Part shown: one piece after another, positions 43,830-55,433 of the stretch | Layout of the letters: every line of letters starts with the position of its first letter | Position numbering within the stretch: position 1 is the stretch's first letter | Source of the DNA: Apostichopus japonicus | Taxonomy: Eukaryota; Echinodermata; Holothuroidea; Aspidochirotida; Stichopodidae | Assembly (NCBI RefSeq): GCF_037975245.1 | Contig: NC_092576.1 | Span: 15,439,611 to 15,503,610, forward strand | Direction of reading: 5' to 3' | Length of the DNA stretch: 64,000 nt | Notes under the pieces: generated by a model | Told to the model about the DNA's origin: nothing | The model's input: the letters and a program-made list of their open reading frames with translations, nothing else | The model's database searches: none | Made by a program: the position numbers and the translations under genes

Positions 43830-44500
43830 CATTCATTTATTTTCCAAAATGAGTTGTTTCATTCTACATTGTGATATCTTAATTAGGTATGTTTATTTAA
43901 CATACTTTAAATGACATCAATGTTCATCTATGTTCATAATGAATCGTTTTAAATCAATGTTGTGATACCTTAATTAGGTATGTTATTTAACATACTTTAA
44001 GGATTTCAACGTTCATTAATCGTTCATAATAAATCGTTTTATTTCTACATTGTGATATCTTAATTAGGTATGTTTATTTAACATACTATAAAATGACATC
44101 AATGTTCATTTTTCGTTCATAATGAATCTTAATAAATCAAGGCTTTGATACCTTAATTAGGTATGTTAATTTAACATACTTTAAAGACATCAACGTTCAT
44201 TTATCGTATATAATGAATCGTTTCATTTTTATGTTGTGAAACCTAAATTAGGTATGTTTATTATATATACTTTATTGACATCAATGTTCATTTATGTTCA
44301 CAATGAATTGCTATAAATCAATGTTGTCATACCTTAATTAGGTATGTTTATTTAACATATACTTTAAAGACATCAATGTTCATTAATCGTTCATAAAGAA
44401 TGGTTCCATTTCTATGTTGTGATACCATAATTTGGTATGTTAATTGAACACACTTTAAATACATAAACGTTATCATTCATAATGAATCGTTATGATATCA
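43830..44500. repeat. ~90-bp satellite, about seven copies
   Basis: Units contain taccttaattaggtatgtt, atttaacatactttaa, gacatcaatgttcat and cataatgaatcgtt. Starts near 43881, 43970, 44060, 44153, 44245, 44333 and 44425. Alternate units differ in a paired way (tctacattgtgatat versus aaatcaatgttgtgata), suggesting a two-unit higher order of about 180 bp. Confidence 0.9.
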
Positions 44501-45430
44501 GTTCTACATTTAATGAACCAGCCTGGCCAGTTTGATTTTCAAATAATACAGTAAATATTGTTTTATATGTTGATTGAACATAAATTAGGTATGTTCAGTT
44601 AGCTCATATAGATTTACTCAGGGAGTTGTTATGGAACCACTCCCTGATTTACTTATTACTCACATCTGTGTTGGTTCCCCATTTATGACACATTTTCAAT
44701 TCCCAATGCACATAGCTTTTTATATTACCAAATCCCAGTTTTTGAAAATAAGAAAATATAAGTTTTTCCCTGATTTTCCCCCTTTTTGTTAAATTGTGTG
44801 TTAAATCAGCGATTGCACAGGCTTGAGTGTGATTGACTAAAGGGTTTGCATGAGAATTGAAGGTGAAACGTTTATTACTCAATAATTTGCTAAATATATA
44901 GATATCACATAAGTAACTTGGAGTATTGCACTTATTAGTGCAATCACACATGATCTTAGTATTTAATGGCCAGGAGAATATATGTACTATACTGCGGGTT
45001 GAAACTCATCTAGCTGACAAGACCATCAGCATGTTTGGTAAGAAATGTTAGATGTTTGTGTGTGTGTGACTCAATGAAGCATGGAACAAAATGAATCTAT
45101 CCAGAGGAAAGTTCTTATTTTGACTGATGAAGAAAGGAATACCCTTCTAAAGCATTCCGGTGAAAATATTGAAATCCAATTCCTCCATGGCGTCCCCGAG
45201 AGATATTTGATCAATGAAATTAGTCTTAGTTTGTATTTTAAGTTGAACTTGAAGCAAACAGGTCTCAGTTGACACACTGACAGCCAAAAACTGTTTTTGC
45301 TTTACGTTCGCTTTATGTTACTTTATGTAACTTATGTTCGCTTTGCTTTGCTTTACGTTATTATTTAGACCTTGGGATTTGATATGCTTCCCACTTTACG
45401 AAAGAGCCTGAGTGGGATGTGTAGTTAAAA
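44501..45430. other. Intergenic, no gene seen
   Basis: AT-rich. Short frames on both strands near 45071-45277 lack any family signature. Confidence 0.5.
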
Positions 45431-45812
45431 ATGTAGCATTAACGTTGTTAACAATGTATCAACAACGCTGTTAACAATGTATCAATAACGTTGTTAAGAA
45501 TGTATCAAAAACGTTGTTAAACATTGTAGCAATAACGTTGTTAACATTGTTGCAATAACATTGTTAACAATGTATCAATTACGTTGTTAACAATGTATCA
45601 ATAACGTTGTTAACATTGAAGGCCAGCAATAACATTGTCAACAATGTATCAATAACGTTGTTCACATTGTAGCAATAACGTTAACAATGTAGCAATAACG
45701 TTGTTCACAATGTTGCAATAACGTTGTTAATTTATCAATACCGTTGTTAACAATGTTGCAATAACGTTGATAATGTATCAATAACGTTGTTAACAATGTA
45801 GCAATAACGTGA
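45431..45812. repeat. ~23-bp satellite (caataacgttgttaacaatgt)
   Basis: About 16-17 imperfect units of a near-palindromic sequence centred on acgttgttaacaatgt, some deleted to about 15 bp. Each unit can form a small hairpin. Confidence 0.92.
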
Positions 45813-45975
45813 GTGTATTCAAACGGAGCTGCATATCAATTTTCAAGCAGAATTTGTTTGATATTCTTGTGTTGTTTGATATTCTTGCTTTGTTTTATAA
45901 GTTTGGAAGAAAAACATATTAGAAAACATCACACCTGTTTGCTTCAACTTCATTTCTAGTGCAAACCATGTCAAG

Positions 45976-46349
45976 AGATCGTTGTGGTGAAGTGGTTAAG
46001 ACAGTGGATTTGTGATCTAAGGTTTGCAGGTTCGAGTCCTGGCCAGATCATTACGTTGTGTCCTCGGGCAAGGCACTTTATCTCCATTGCCTCTCTTCAC
46101 ACAGGTGTATAAATGGGGAATTGCGAGGTGACTTGAAAATATAGTTTTGTGCGTCGGTTTGTGGCTGCACCCTATGGGAAGTCTCCCGGGGACACGTGGC
46201 TGTGGTGTACTGTTGTGGCCAAGGAGAGATTGATTGAACTGTGCACACTTTGGTGTGTGGGTGTGACAAGTTACCAATGATCAGGAAGTAAGGTATATTA
46301 AGTCGCGTGAGGCCGCCTTGGCCTGAAACAAGATTGTAAACCTTCAATC
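45976..46349 (+). mobile_element. tRNA-derived SINE, family C
   Basis: A box gtggtgaagtggttaag, exact B box ggttcgagtcc, central block ttgtgtcctcgggcaaggca, ctttatctccattgcctctc, and a long 3' body. The tail word cctgaaacaagattgtaaac is repeated just beyond (46370). The minus-strand frames here are artefacts. Confidence 0.85.
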
Positions 46350-48095
46350 TTCAGATTTCTTCTTCATCTGAAACAAGATTGTAAACCTTCAAACGTTTAA
46401 CCCTAACTTCAAATGTCTGTATCTCGTAATCGGTAAAAAGGTTAATTGAATGCAAATTGCCTTCATTTCTTCTGTCAAATCTAGATTTTCCTGAGGGCCA
46501 TTCTTTCCATTGTTGAAGAAAGCAATAAGTCAGATGACTCTGTGAATAAAACCTGAGTATTAAGAATACTTTGAGCTATCATGTAGGAATGTCTGAATAA
46601 AACTGACATGCGCCGTAAATGAAAAAGGTGTACCGTAGGTGTGTTAAATGCTTACTTCATTAATTAAATATTGTCATAATGATAAAGATTTTTGCAGGCC
46701 GACGCTATTAATTACCATGAACTTTGTCAATAAAGTTGATTGTGTACGAAGTTTAGAAAATGTAAAATGATCAGTTTTATGGGTACAAACTGAAAAGAGA
46801 GAAGAAAAAGATATTTTTCTTGTCCCAAAATACTTTCATACTAACCAAAATTATATCAATTTATACGATTGATCAGATTGATCTTGTGTGTGTGTGTGTG
46901 CTTTTGTTTTGGTATATTCTGTAAATTGGACGTATATAACAAGGAAAAATGATGTATTTTTGAATTTTATGGTAACCTGATGTGGAAAAACTGATTGGAA
47001 ATGTCATGGACGAAAAAAAAAAATCCATTTTCAAAATAAATAATGTTGGACGACAAAAAGAAGAAATCTTGTTGTTTTCTTATTCTTCCTTCGGGTTAGA
47101 GAGGGGGTGGGAGGGATGACGTGTTTTCTCCCCACCATAATGAAAAGGAGGGGCGGCGGTGAAGGGGAGAGTAGCTACGACCTTGAAAGGGATGCTATTG
47201 CTTCCTATAACTTATGCTTTATAAAGATTTTAGCTGCTGATAGAGTCGACCATGTCAGAGTGTTGACAAAATGTATGGCACCATATTAAAGCTATAAAAC
47301 ATCCAAACTCCGTCCTCGTCACCGTCCCTTCCTCATTACCAGTCTTTCAGTCTTTCAAAATGCAACAATAGTAAACAACGTTGGCTGATACGGTCATAGA
47401 TCAAACTTTGATATTTATAAAGATGATTCAAATATTTTTAATTAAAGTAAATACACACTTCTGTATATGTGTGAAACACATCCATGCGGGGGGGGGGGGG
47501 GGGGGGATGGGGATATACACGCAAATTTATACCGCAGTTTCAGAGGATCAATAAACACAGAAAGTCACTGCGGACTAAACAAAGTCTTTTAGTTGACGAA
47601 TTCCCGATCCCGTGTTTCCCATATCTACTTCCATAAACTCAAAACCCTACGATATCTGTTTCGGGTTTCGAATTACTGTGCTATTTCCAGCAATTCACAT
47701 TCCTAAAAAAGATTAGTCACATGTAGTTAACGTGTTTGGCTTAATAAGTGTTGTCCCTTCCTCATTCAAAAGGGTCTTGAAATGGAAATAGGTATTGTTT
47801 GTTGAAATTTCAGGGTTAATCCCAGTTCATGATCGTCTGCATCGAATATAGTTGTAAAGGGAGACAGCTTACAGCAAGAAATCTCTTACAAGCATAATCT
47901 TAAGCAACCTTTTGTGAATAAGAAGATTTCACGGAATCCGTTTTTCTTTACTGCTTGCTTCGAAGTCATCGATAGTATCGGGGCATAAGCCTATTGTAAA
48001 TTAACGTCTTGAAAGGAAACGACATTCTTACTGCTTGCTGCAATGTAAACAAAGACATTGACCAACAATACCAACTTAAGCTCGGAGAAAGTTAA
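46350..48095. other. Intergenic, no gene seen
   Basis: AT-rich. A poly-G run of about 17 lies at 47489-47506. Nothing coding or structural beyond that. Confidence 0.5.
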
Positions 48096-48097
48096 CT

Positions 48098-48180
48098 CGT
48101 CTAATGGCTCAGTTGGTAGAGCAGTGGACTGGTAACCCTGATGAACTGAGTTCGATTCCATCAATGATTGGGGTTGGTTA
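48098..48180 (+). mobile_element. tRNA-like sequence (SINE head or tRNA pseudogene)
   Basis: A box ggctcagttggtagagcag and B box gagttcgattcc at tRNA-like spacing. No paired acceptor stem could be built, so not a working tRNA. Confidence 0.5.
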
Positions 48181-48257
48181 AACACGTTTAAAATTTCTTT
48201 TTCTATTTCTTTAGTCGACCCTGAAGTCTTGATATATTAGTTCAACCATTAAAATTA

Positions 48258-48640
48258 CTAGCTGATGTGATGGCCGATGTGGTTAAGAGGGTGACGAAAG
48301 ACTCATTCCTCGTCGGTCGTGTAAATCGTGGCTAGGGTTCAAGACAGGCCTCTGGCGATAATACCATTGGCTGTAGGTATGGTGCTTTTTGTGGCCTAGG
48401 ATCCCGTGCCATGTCTCCCTTGTTGTCGCAAAAGAACCCGGGGGGATGCGCAGAGGGTCGGTCAAACCGACCAGAAGCGTACTAGGTGGCGTGCGTGAAT
48501 CCTTGCCTTTGGCCAGAGGTGGTGACATCTCTGCGACCGGCATGCTTGCAGCCACCGTCCACTGAATACGTGGCCTGATGAGGCGCTATTCTCCTGAAAG
48601 TGAATATACGGATGCCTTTAAGAGCCATATATTTATTTTA
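48258..48640 (+). mobile_element. tRNA-derived SINE-like element, family E
   Basis: A box gatggccgatgtggttaag and B box gggttcaagac at tRNA-like spacing, then a GC-rich body to about gcctttaagagccatat. Single copy in the window, so the boundaries are approximate. Confidence 0.5.
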
Positions 48641-49884
48641 TATTAAAAAACACCCCGTTTCAAACTATCGCCATCGAATACCTCAAAAGCCGTTTTTTCT
48701 TGTCACTCTGAAGGTGGAAGGGATTTGATTGTAATTGGTTATTTGTGGTAGGCCACATTCAAATAGTCATGCAGTTCACTAGGGTTTGCAGGAACTTAAT
48801 TAAACTTATTGTTTGACATAAATGTGTTTGCAAGATTTACACAACCTACACTAAAACAAGCATTATATTCGTTGCAATGCCAGAGACATACAAGCCAGTA
48901 AAACCATGAGATCAACTTTAAATATACATAAAATTCAATATATATAACTTTTGCAAGAAAACCAAAGTGTACCAGTGTCAATATGGTCCCATTATAAGCA
49001 ACAGTGTTGTAGCAAAATTATCATACCGGAAAGTAGGTAGTTCAGGAAACTGAGTGATACTTAAGAACTTTTCTTGAGATTCACAAAAAAAGTATACCCA
49101 TATGTGATTTCATAATTTCAGGAACAAAATTAACTTTGATATGCCGTGGACCGTTATAAGTCACTACTCGCGGTCTAGCTAGGGTTGTATAGCACATTAC
49201 TTATTTTTTGTTTGTTCTTTGGAATGACCTTTTAAACAGTTGAGGTTCACTAGTTAAAGTGACTGGACCTTTTAGTTTACTACATAGCCCAACAGACTAA
49301 TTCCTCAGTTGCACTACAAAAGTCAATGGGAAAAATTAAGATCATATGGTCTCAAATGACATGTTTATAATTTATTACAAATTTGCATATATGAATATTA
49401 ACGAACATATTCTGGTTGACCTCAAAAACAACGGATCAACATTAACTATAAGAACTGCAGTGAGGAGCCGACGTCACCATCAAGTTAGCCTAAACGAATA
49501 TTCCAGAAATTAAGTATATTTAACGATACATATCTTGAAAAATACTGGAATAGCTACAGAAACATTATTGGACTCAAACTTGTCTGTATTGTATGTATAA
49601 TAACATATCAAGACTAAAATTCTGCCTTATTCATTATTTAATTAATTAAAGTGAGTTATCAAGTTACATCAAAATCTATCTGTCGATCATTCTCCCATGA
49701 TTGCATACCGGGGATACTTGAAAAAAAAACTCACCCACGAAAGAACATGGGCACGAAAACCAAACTACCGAACGTTTGATCCGCTCTCAAACCCAGTCCC
49801 CTTGCATCGAGACTGTGACTGTGTGATCATCGTTAGGTGTGTATCACCATTCCCCTCGAAAGGGAACAGATACTACACATGATC
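48641..49884. other. Intergenic, no gene seen
   Basis: AT-rich, nothing recognised. Confidence 0.5.
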
Positions 49885-50020
49885 TTGTATGTATGTATGT
49901 ATGTATGTATGTATATGTGATCTTCCCGCAAGCAGGAACTCGCGAAAGAAGCCATGGAGGCTTATAGACTCGCAAGCTGACCGAAGCCAATCTCTCGGCA
50001 CACATCCATTTAACGTCCAT
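49885..50020 (-). mobile_element. SINE family A, copy 3, 5'-truncated, minus strand
   Basis: Reading the minus strand: atggacgttaaatggatgtg, cttcggtcagcttgcgagtc, cgagttcctgcttgcgggaa, then a catacata tail. The tRNA head is missing, as expected of a 5' truncation. Confidence 0.85.
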
Positions 50021-51770
50021 ATCTTCGGGGTATCTTTAACTCTTCGGTTTATCTGTTCGTTGTACACGTCTCAGGATAAAACTAGTTTGATCTCGGAAGA
50101 ATGTTATCCGATTCCTTGTTCTTTGTTCTATTTGTTTTACAAGTCAATTGACTACATCCTGATGAAGAATAAATGAAGAAAACCGCCATTACTCTAATAC
50201 CAAGTAGTCCTCGTTATGTCCAACACATAACACACTAATGGACTTTATCGATACTCATTGAAGAACCACATCTTCCTTATTCGAAACAAGTTTATAACAA
50301 TAGAGATAGATTAATGCCATACAAGTGGTAAATTTGCTTTCATATTACTGAAACCTATACGACAAGATGTTTATGCTATTTGAGCAGTCCAGAATTCTCA
50401 GTGAACGTTTAGCGTTTTAATCGGCGTCCGGTAACACGTATTGATGACTATATAACGACGAAAGACATTAAGCGCACGGACATTAATATCCTCTTACTTG
50501 ATATACGTATGTGAGGCTCATTTGAATCCATTATTACCATTTGCTGTAATATAAACTTTGGCAGCCCTAAATCTATAAACATTAACACTTAGATTGTGTT
50601 TCTATGTTGTTTAGTTACATAAATAAGACATTTTGTTGTCAGAGTCCATTTCAAACTCACATTTAGTCAGCCTAGTGTTGCAATGGCAACGGTCTTGATT
50701 GAGCTCGAACGTGACCTTAAATGGACCTGATCTTGAGCTCAATCAACCAGAAAGTCTGAAATATATATGCCAAAGACACATTGATGGAGTTTTCATGTTG
50801 TTTAGTTACAATGATATGAATTATCTTAAATTCCCTCACATTGTTTTGAAGCATTGTCCGTACGGTCCTGATTGGGCATAATAAAAACCTTAACTGACTC
50901 AGATCTTGATTGCAATCAACCAGGCACTATTCATTTGATGTGACTAAGCACTACAAGATTGTTACAGCTGAGGGTCCTAGCTAACCGAAAAACAACGTGG
51001 GTGAAAATCCCTTAAGGGAAGGGGTGGGGGTCCATTGTTCTTTGTTTTCCGTAACTGTAATTTTTCTCAGTTTACTTGAACGTTTTACCTATTGTTAGTA
51101 GTTAAATTGGAAACTTGCATGTCGAAAATTTCAAATTTTCTTCTTAAATGTCGCATTGCTTTCAAGTCGTTACCGCTTGCTATGATTGCACTCCTAATTT
51201 GAAATAAGGCTGCTTTCAGTATTTTAGTCGTCCCAATATTTCAATATTTGACAGAGTCTTGTATATCCTTAACCATTACTATGGTGCTGAAAGATTCTTA
51301 TTACAGGAATATTTTAAGGTGAAATTTTAATTTTAATATGGGGGGTAGACTTTATCATGACATAAAAGTCTTGTGTTTATTCTATTGAGTTGTTACACTA
51401 TAGACCTAAGTAGTTAGTTTAACTGACTAATAGGACACTTGTTTAACGGTGTTCGGCATATCAAAATTCCTTTAACAGGGAGTTGTTCAGGGCCCTTATA
51501 TAAGTACCAATTATTCATCAAGTGCATGGACATATAGCATGGGTCTGGGGGTGATTGAGGGAATGAATGGGGAGGAGGGGGGGGGCGTTAGTCCCACACC
51601 CAACTCCTCGAAGCGGAAGACGAAAAATTACTATAGACCACATTAATAACAACAAGTGCGGTAATTAATTCATAACATGACATTCTTTTCCAAAGAAATA
51701 TTGCATGTGCCATCTAAACCCATTGATAATGATTGTCTCCTGTGATTTTCCACCTAATTAATAATTTCTG
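50021..51770. other. Intergenic, no gene seen
   Basis: AT-rich. gattgagctc/gagctcaatc words form a small inverted pair near 50697-50743. Nothing coding. Confidence 0.5.
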
Positions 51771-52884
51771 ATGTTAGGGTTTATTTTGTTATTCTGCATT
51801 CGTTTCCTTGATATATTCAATGTTAGCTGTAACTACCGGAATATTCAAAAATTTGCGATTAAAGAAGATACCATCACATCTTCCCGTTGCGTTGTAGTAA
51901 CAGAGAACGTAGGAACCACGAACGCAAAAGTCGACATGATGCTGACCCTATGAAATGTGACGAAAACATCATTCAAGAAAATTGATATGGATTCTGGAGT
52001 ATTCCTTTTTGCTCCTGATTTCATATTTTACGAGCACTATGTTATCATTGTTGGTCAAACTATACAAATCAGTGTTATTGCATCTGGGTGGATACTTGTT
52101 GTAGCTTTGGTTTTCAAACCTAATCCAGATATTTCCGTTTTTGTTGTCCTTTCTGTGGAATCTACATTCATATGAATTACAAGATTCATGATATTTTGGG
52201 ACGTAAATTTGGATCCATTTTCTATTATCTACTTGATAATTTCGTTCGGCTTTAGCGTAAATTGTTCCTTTCATATTGCCTACGGTTTCAATGTACTACA
52301 TAATGAAACTTCTCTTAACCGTCTGGGATTGAGCTTTGGGGTTTTTGGTTATCCAATTGTTCAAAGTGCCATATCATCAGTATTAGGTACTTTTACTGTT
52401 TTCGCCTGGCTACCTTTACCAATCATTTGGGAAAGTTATCATATTAGCGATGACATTTGGTCTCCTTCATGGACTCGTATTTTTTCCACCTCTCCTTCTT
52501 CTTTTGAATAAAATAAGTAAAGATGGAAATTCTAACCCCGAAGATTACCCACCTATACCAGGTGCAAAAAGCAATTTTCTTTGTAGTTTCCTGTATGAAG
52601 ATAAATCAACCGAATGTGAACATGACAGTAGAAGTGAGGCAGACTCCCCCTCGGTAATCTTCACTGCAAACAATTTTCGCCCTTCAAACGACAGTTCTCA
52701 ACATGATGACGACCGTGAACTTGGAAGCGACAGTGCAGAATTATCCTTTTCGGAAGAGCTTGTTCCCGGCATTAAATTTTACGATGGAATATCCTCCATT
52801 TTCTTTCGGGAAGACTCCGGTCCACACATAGAGTGCTTTCAACCAATCATTGACGACAATGACATAGCAACCTTCTATGTCTGA
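51771..52884 (+). pseudogene. Patched-domain (PTCHD-like) pseudogene, C-terminal half
   Basis: Patched-domain proteins are RND-type transporters with a sterol-sensing domain. In one frame: SRCVVVTENV then TTNAKVDMML, FAPDFIFYEHYVIIVGQTIQ, FWDVNLDPFSIIYLIISFGF, SVNCSFHIAYGF, LGLSFGVFGYPIVQSAISSV. After a one-base frame change near 52415-52430 the match resumes with SFGKVIILAMTFGLLHGLVF and FPPLLLLLNK, then an acidic cytoplasmic tail to the TGA at 52882. Two in-frame TGA codons (51951-51953, 52173-52175) sit where relatives have Arg and Gly, one base from CGA and GGA. No N-terminal half or introns seen. Recent decay or assembly error are both possible. Confidence 0.82.
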
Positions 52885-53858
52885 CCACATTCAATTCTGA
52901 TTTGTTATGATTTATTGTATGATTGTACATAACAAGTGAATTTTATTCAAGACATGGAAAGTTGCCGGTCTAGGGACTATAAACAAATTGTTTGAAATTA
53001 ACATTGAATTATGGATTTTTTCTTTATTTTGTAAATTATCTCTTACTTTTAAACCTGAAGTCTGTAAGTGCTTTTTGAAATTTTACAAACATGTTCTGCT
53101 CAAAATGGAAACCGATTCAACTGACAGTCGATTTTTGTTTTATTTGGAAGTATACTTGCTCAGCAGCTCTTAAGTTGTCAGGTTCTGTCACTCGGGTGTG
53201 CAGGACCTTACGTTTTCATTCGTACTGCAAACTAAGTGGATCAATAGGAGAAAACTGATTACAGAATGCAATTTCTTTCCAGTCTTCACTGCACATCACA
53301 TTCGTTTGGCGCTTATTGTATTGTTACTTCTTGTTTTATAATCAAATGATCAACAAATTTCTTACTTTTTTTTTGTACCTTGGGAATAATTTTCTTGACG
53401 GAAAAGAAAAGAAAGTCCTGACAAATGATACTGACTGATATCATATTGTCATAATTTAGAATCCAGTTGTTAAAATTTGAGAAGTGAGTAATAACATTGA
53501 ACAACCATAATGTCAAATCATAGTTTGGGGTTTGGTGATGTTTTATGAAACTCCACGCATCACCATTAGTACAAAGAATCATGCCAATATATACATATAG
53601 CAAATTCAATTATAAACTGAAAGCGGCATTTATAAAGTGTCCTTTATAGCGTTCATTGATTTATGAATAGTGAAAATGTGTCAAATTGAATGACATGACC
53701 CTATGCATTTGGTCGCATGACTTCCGGTTCTTAACCAATGGAGTCGTCCTTCGACTGACGACTGTTCGTTTGCTATTACGTAAAACGATTAAGAGGAAAA
53801 TATTGTATCGCCTTCGTAAGCAACATACTATATAGTTCCTACGTTACATGTTAATAGT
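52885..53858. other. Intergenic, no gene seen
   Basis: AT-rich, nothing recognised. Confidence 0.5.
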
Positions 53859-54085
53859 AACGGTGATGTGGCCGAGTGGATAAAGGCGGTGGCATTTGAA
53901 GCAACGAGGCTTAGTAATTGGGAGGTTCCGCGTCCGGCCGTGTCATAGTAAAGTGGGTTTTTCATCATAGAGCAATCTACGCTTTTACCATCTGAAATGA
54001 CTTTCTAAATCGAAAAGATTCCAACTTTGAGTTAAAATGTTGAATTGGAAGCCACTAGATGTGTAAGTTGTAATCATCATCATCA
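53859..54085 (+). mobile_element. tRNA-derived SINE, family B, plus copy
   Basis: Exact A box tggccgagtgg, a long variable region, a degenerate B box, and a body with gtgggtttttcatcatagag, tctgaaatgactttcta and tgttgaattggaagccact. The tail is (catcat)n. Same family as 20645-20852. Confidence 0.85.
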
Positions 54086-54690
54086 TAATCATCATTATTA
54101 TTAATAATCAACTCTGTTTCAACGTAGTAATAGTTGGTGAAAATAATATCCATCGTGAAATGAAAACAGAGAGCAAATCTTGCTCATTGGTTCTGTAACT
54201 TTTAACGCATTTTGGACAACAACTTTTGACTACCACTGTCTCTGATTTTATTACTAGATGGAGAAAATCTATGAATATGAAACATAATTACAATCCCATT
54301 GTGATTATTTTATTATTACTATTATGATAATTATTAATATTATGGGATTTAGTCTTCATATTGAAAAAAATGTTGATGAAAACGTGCAATGTTAATATAT
54401 GCCGATTAAAATTTAACTCGGTATAAGACGCATGCATGATTGCTTTCGTTTATTTATTTTATATTTTAAAGACCAACGGCACTAAAAAGGGATGGGTAAT
54501 GGCATGTGAAAGGGATAAAAACAAAACATGACAATGATGATAAGATTATTACAGCTCATATGATTTGTTCAATATAAATATTACAAAGTTTGACTATACT
54601 GTTGTGATTGCATGTGATTCACACGTACCGCTTCCGTCTCAATACAATACAATCACGAAGTAACTGATTTGTATCTCGTTCTGTCCGATC
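54086..54690. other. Intergenic, no gene seen
   Basis: Very AT-rich with ATT microsatellite; nothing assignable. Confidence 0.5.
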
Positions 54691-55231
54691 GAAGATGGCG
54701 TATGATTACTAGACATATTATTATCATTCTTTATTAATATTCATGTTAACTGCATCACATTACTGAAACAAATTACAACCTTAAACATGTTTCAGTATCG
54801 AATCTTTTTTTATATTTAAATGTATCGGTTGCATTGATTCATTGGATTGTACGAAGTAAAATAGTTTTCTTTAAGTTGGATATATAAATAAATAGCGGGT
54901 AGCAGACGCACAATATTTCCTGTGTCGGTTGCTATGGACAGTCGTCCGCTAAATAGTTAGAAGGAAGATGCCTTATGGTTACTAGGCATATGATCATTCT
55001 TTATTTATATTCATGTTAACTGCATCAAAATTAATTTAATAAATTACAACCATAAACATGTTTCAGACTCGAGTCCTTTGTTTCATTTGAATGTAACGGT
55101 CGCTTCCATTCATTGGATTGTAAGAAGTAATTCATTTAGTTGGATATATAGACCAATTAGATGGCAGACTCACACTATTTACTATGCCAGTTGCTATGGA
55201 CAGCCGTCCGCTAAGTAGTTACATTTGGCTA
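54691..55231. repeat. 273-bp direct tandem duplication
   Basis: Copies at about 54691-54963 and 54964-55231. Shared words: tattcatgttaactgcatca, aaacatgtttcag, cattggattgta, gttgctatggacag, cgtccgctaa. Diverged by substitutions and short indels. No coding frame. Confidence 0.85.
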
Positions 55232-55433
55232 TAGACAGCACTTGCATGGATTCCGCGATATTTCTAGAACGGCTTGGGTAATGGCGGACGTACGACGCTC
55301 ATTGGTTGCACATGCTGAGTCGATGCGCTGACATTGTGTATTCCGAGTCCGCCAACACATCTATCTATAACTTTACAACTCCATCGATATTTTCCACTTC
55401 TGCTCAAACGAAGAGAGATCTGAAGTATACTCA

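Noticed and set aside
33836-45812. CRISPR-like arrays
   Set aside because: The regular repeats are eukaryotic satellites with no unique spacers and no cas genes.
48098-48180. Functional tRNA gene
   Set aside because: A and B boxes are good, but no acceptor stem pairing could be made.
46017-48555. Minus-strand frames of 86-90 codons
   Set aside because: They lie within SINE bodies (45976-46349 and 48258-48640).
51951-52175. Selenocysteine or read-through at two TGA codons in the patched-like frame
   Set aside because: The positions correspond to Arg and Gly in relatives and a frameshift follows, so ordinary nonsense mutations are simpler. No selenocysteine element was sought or seen.
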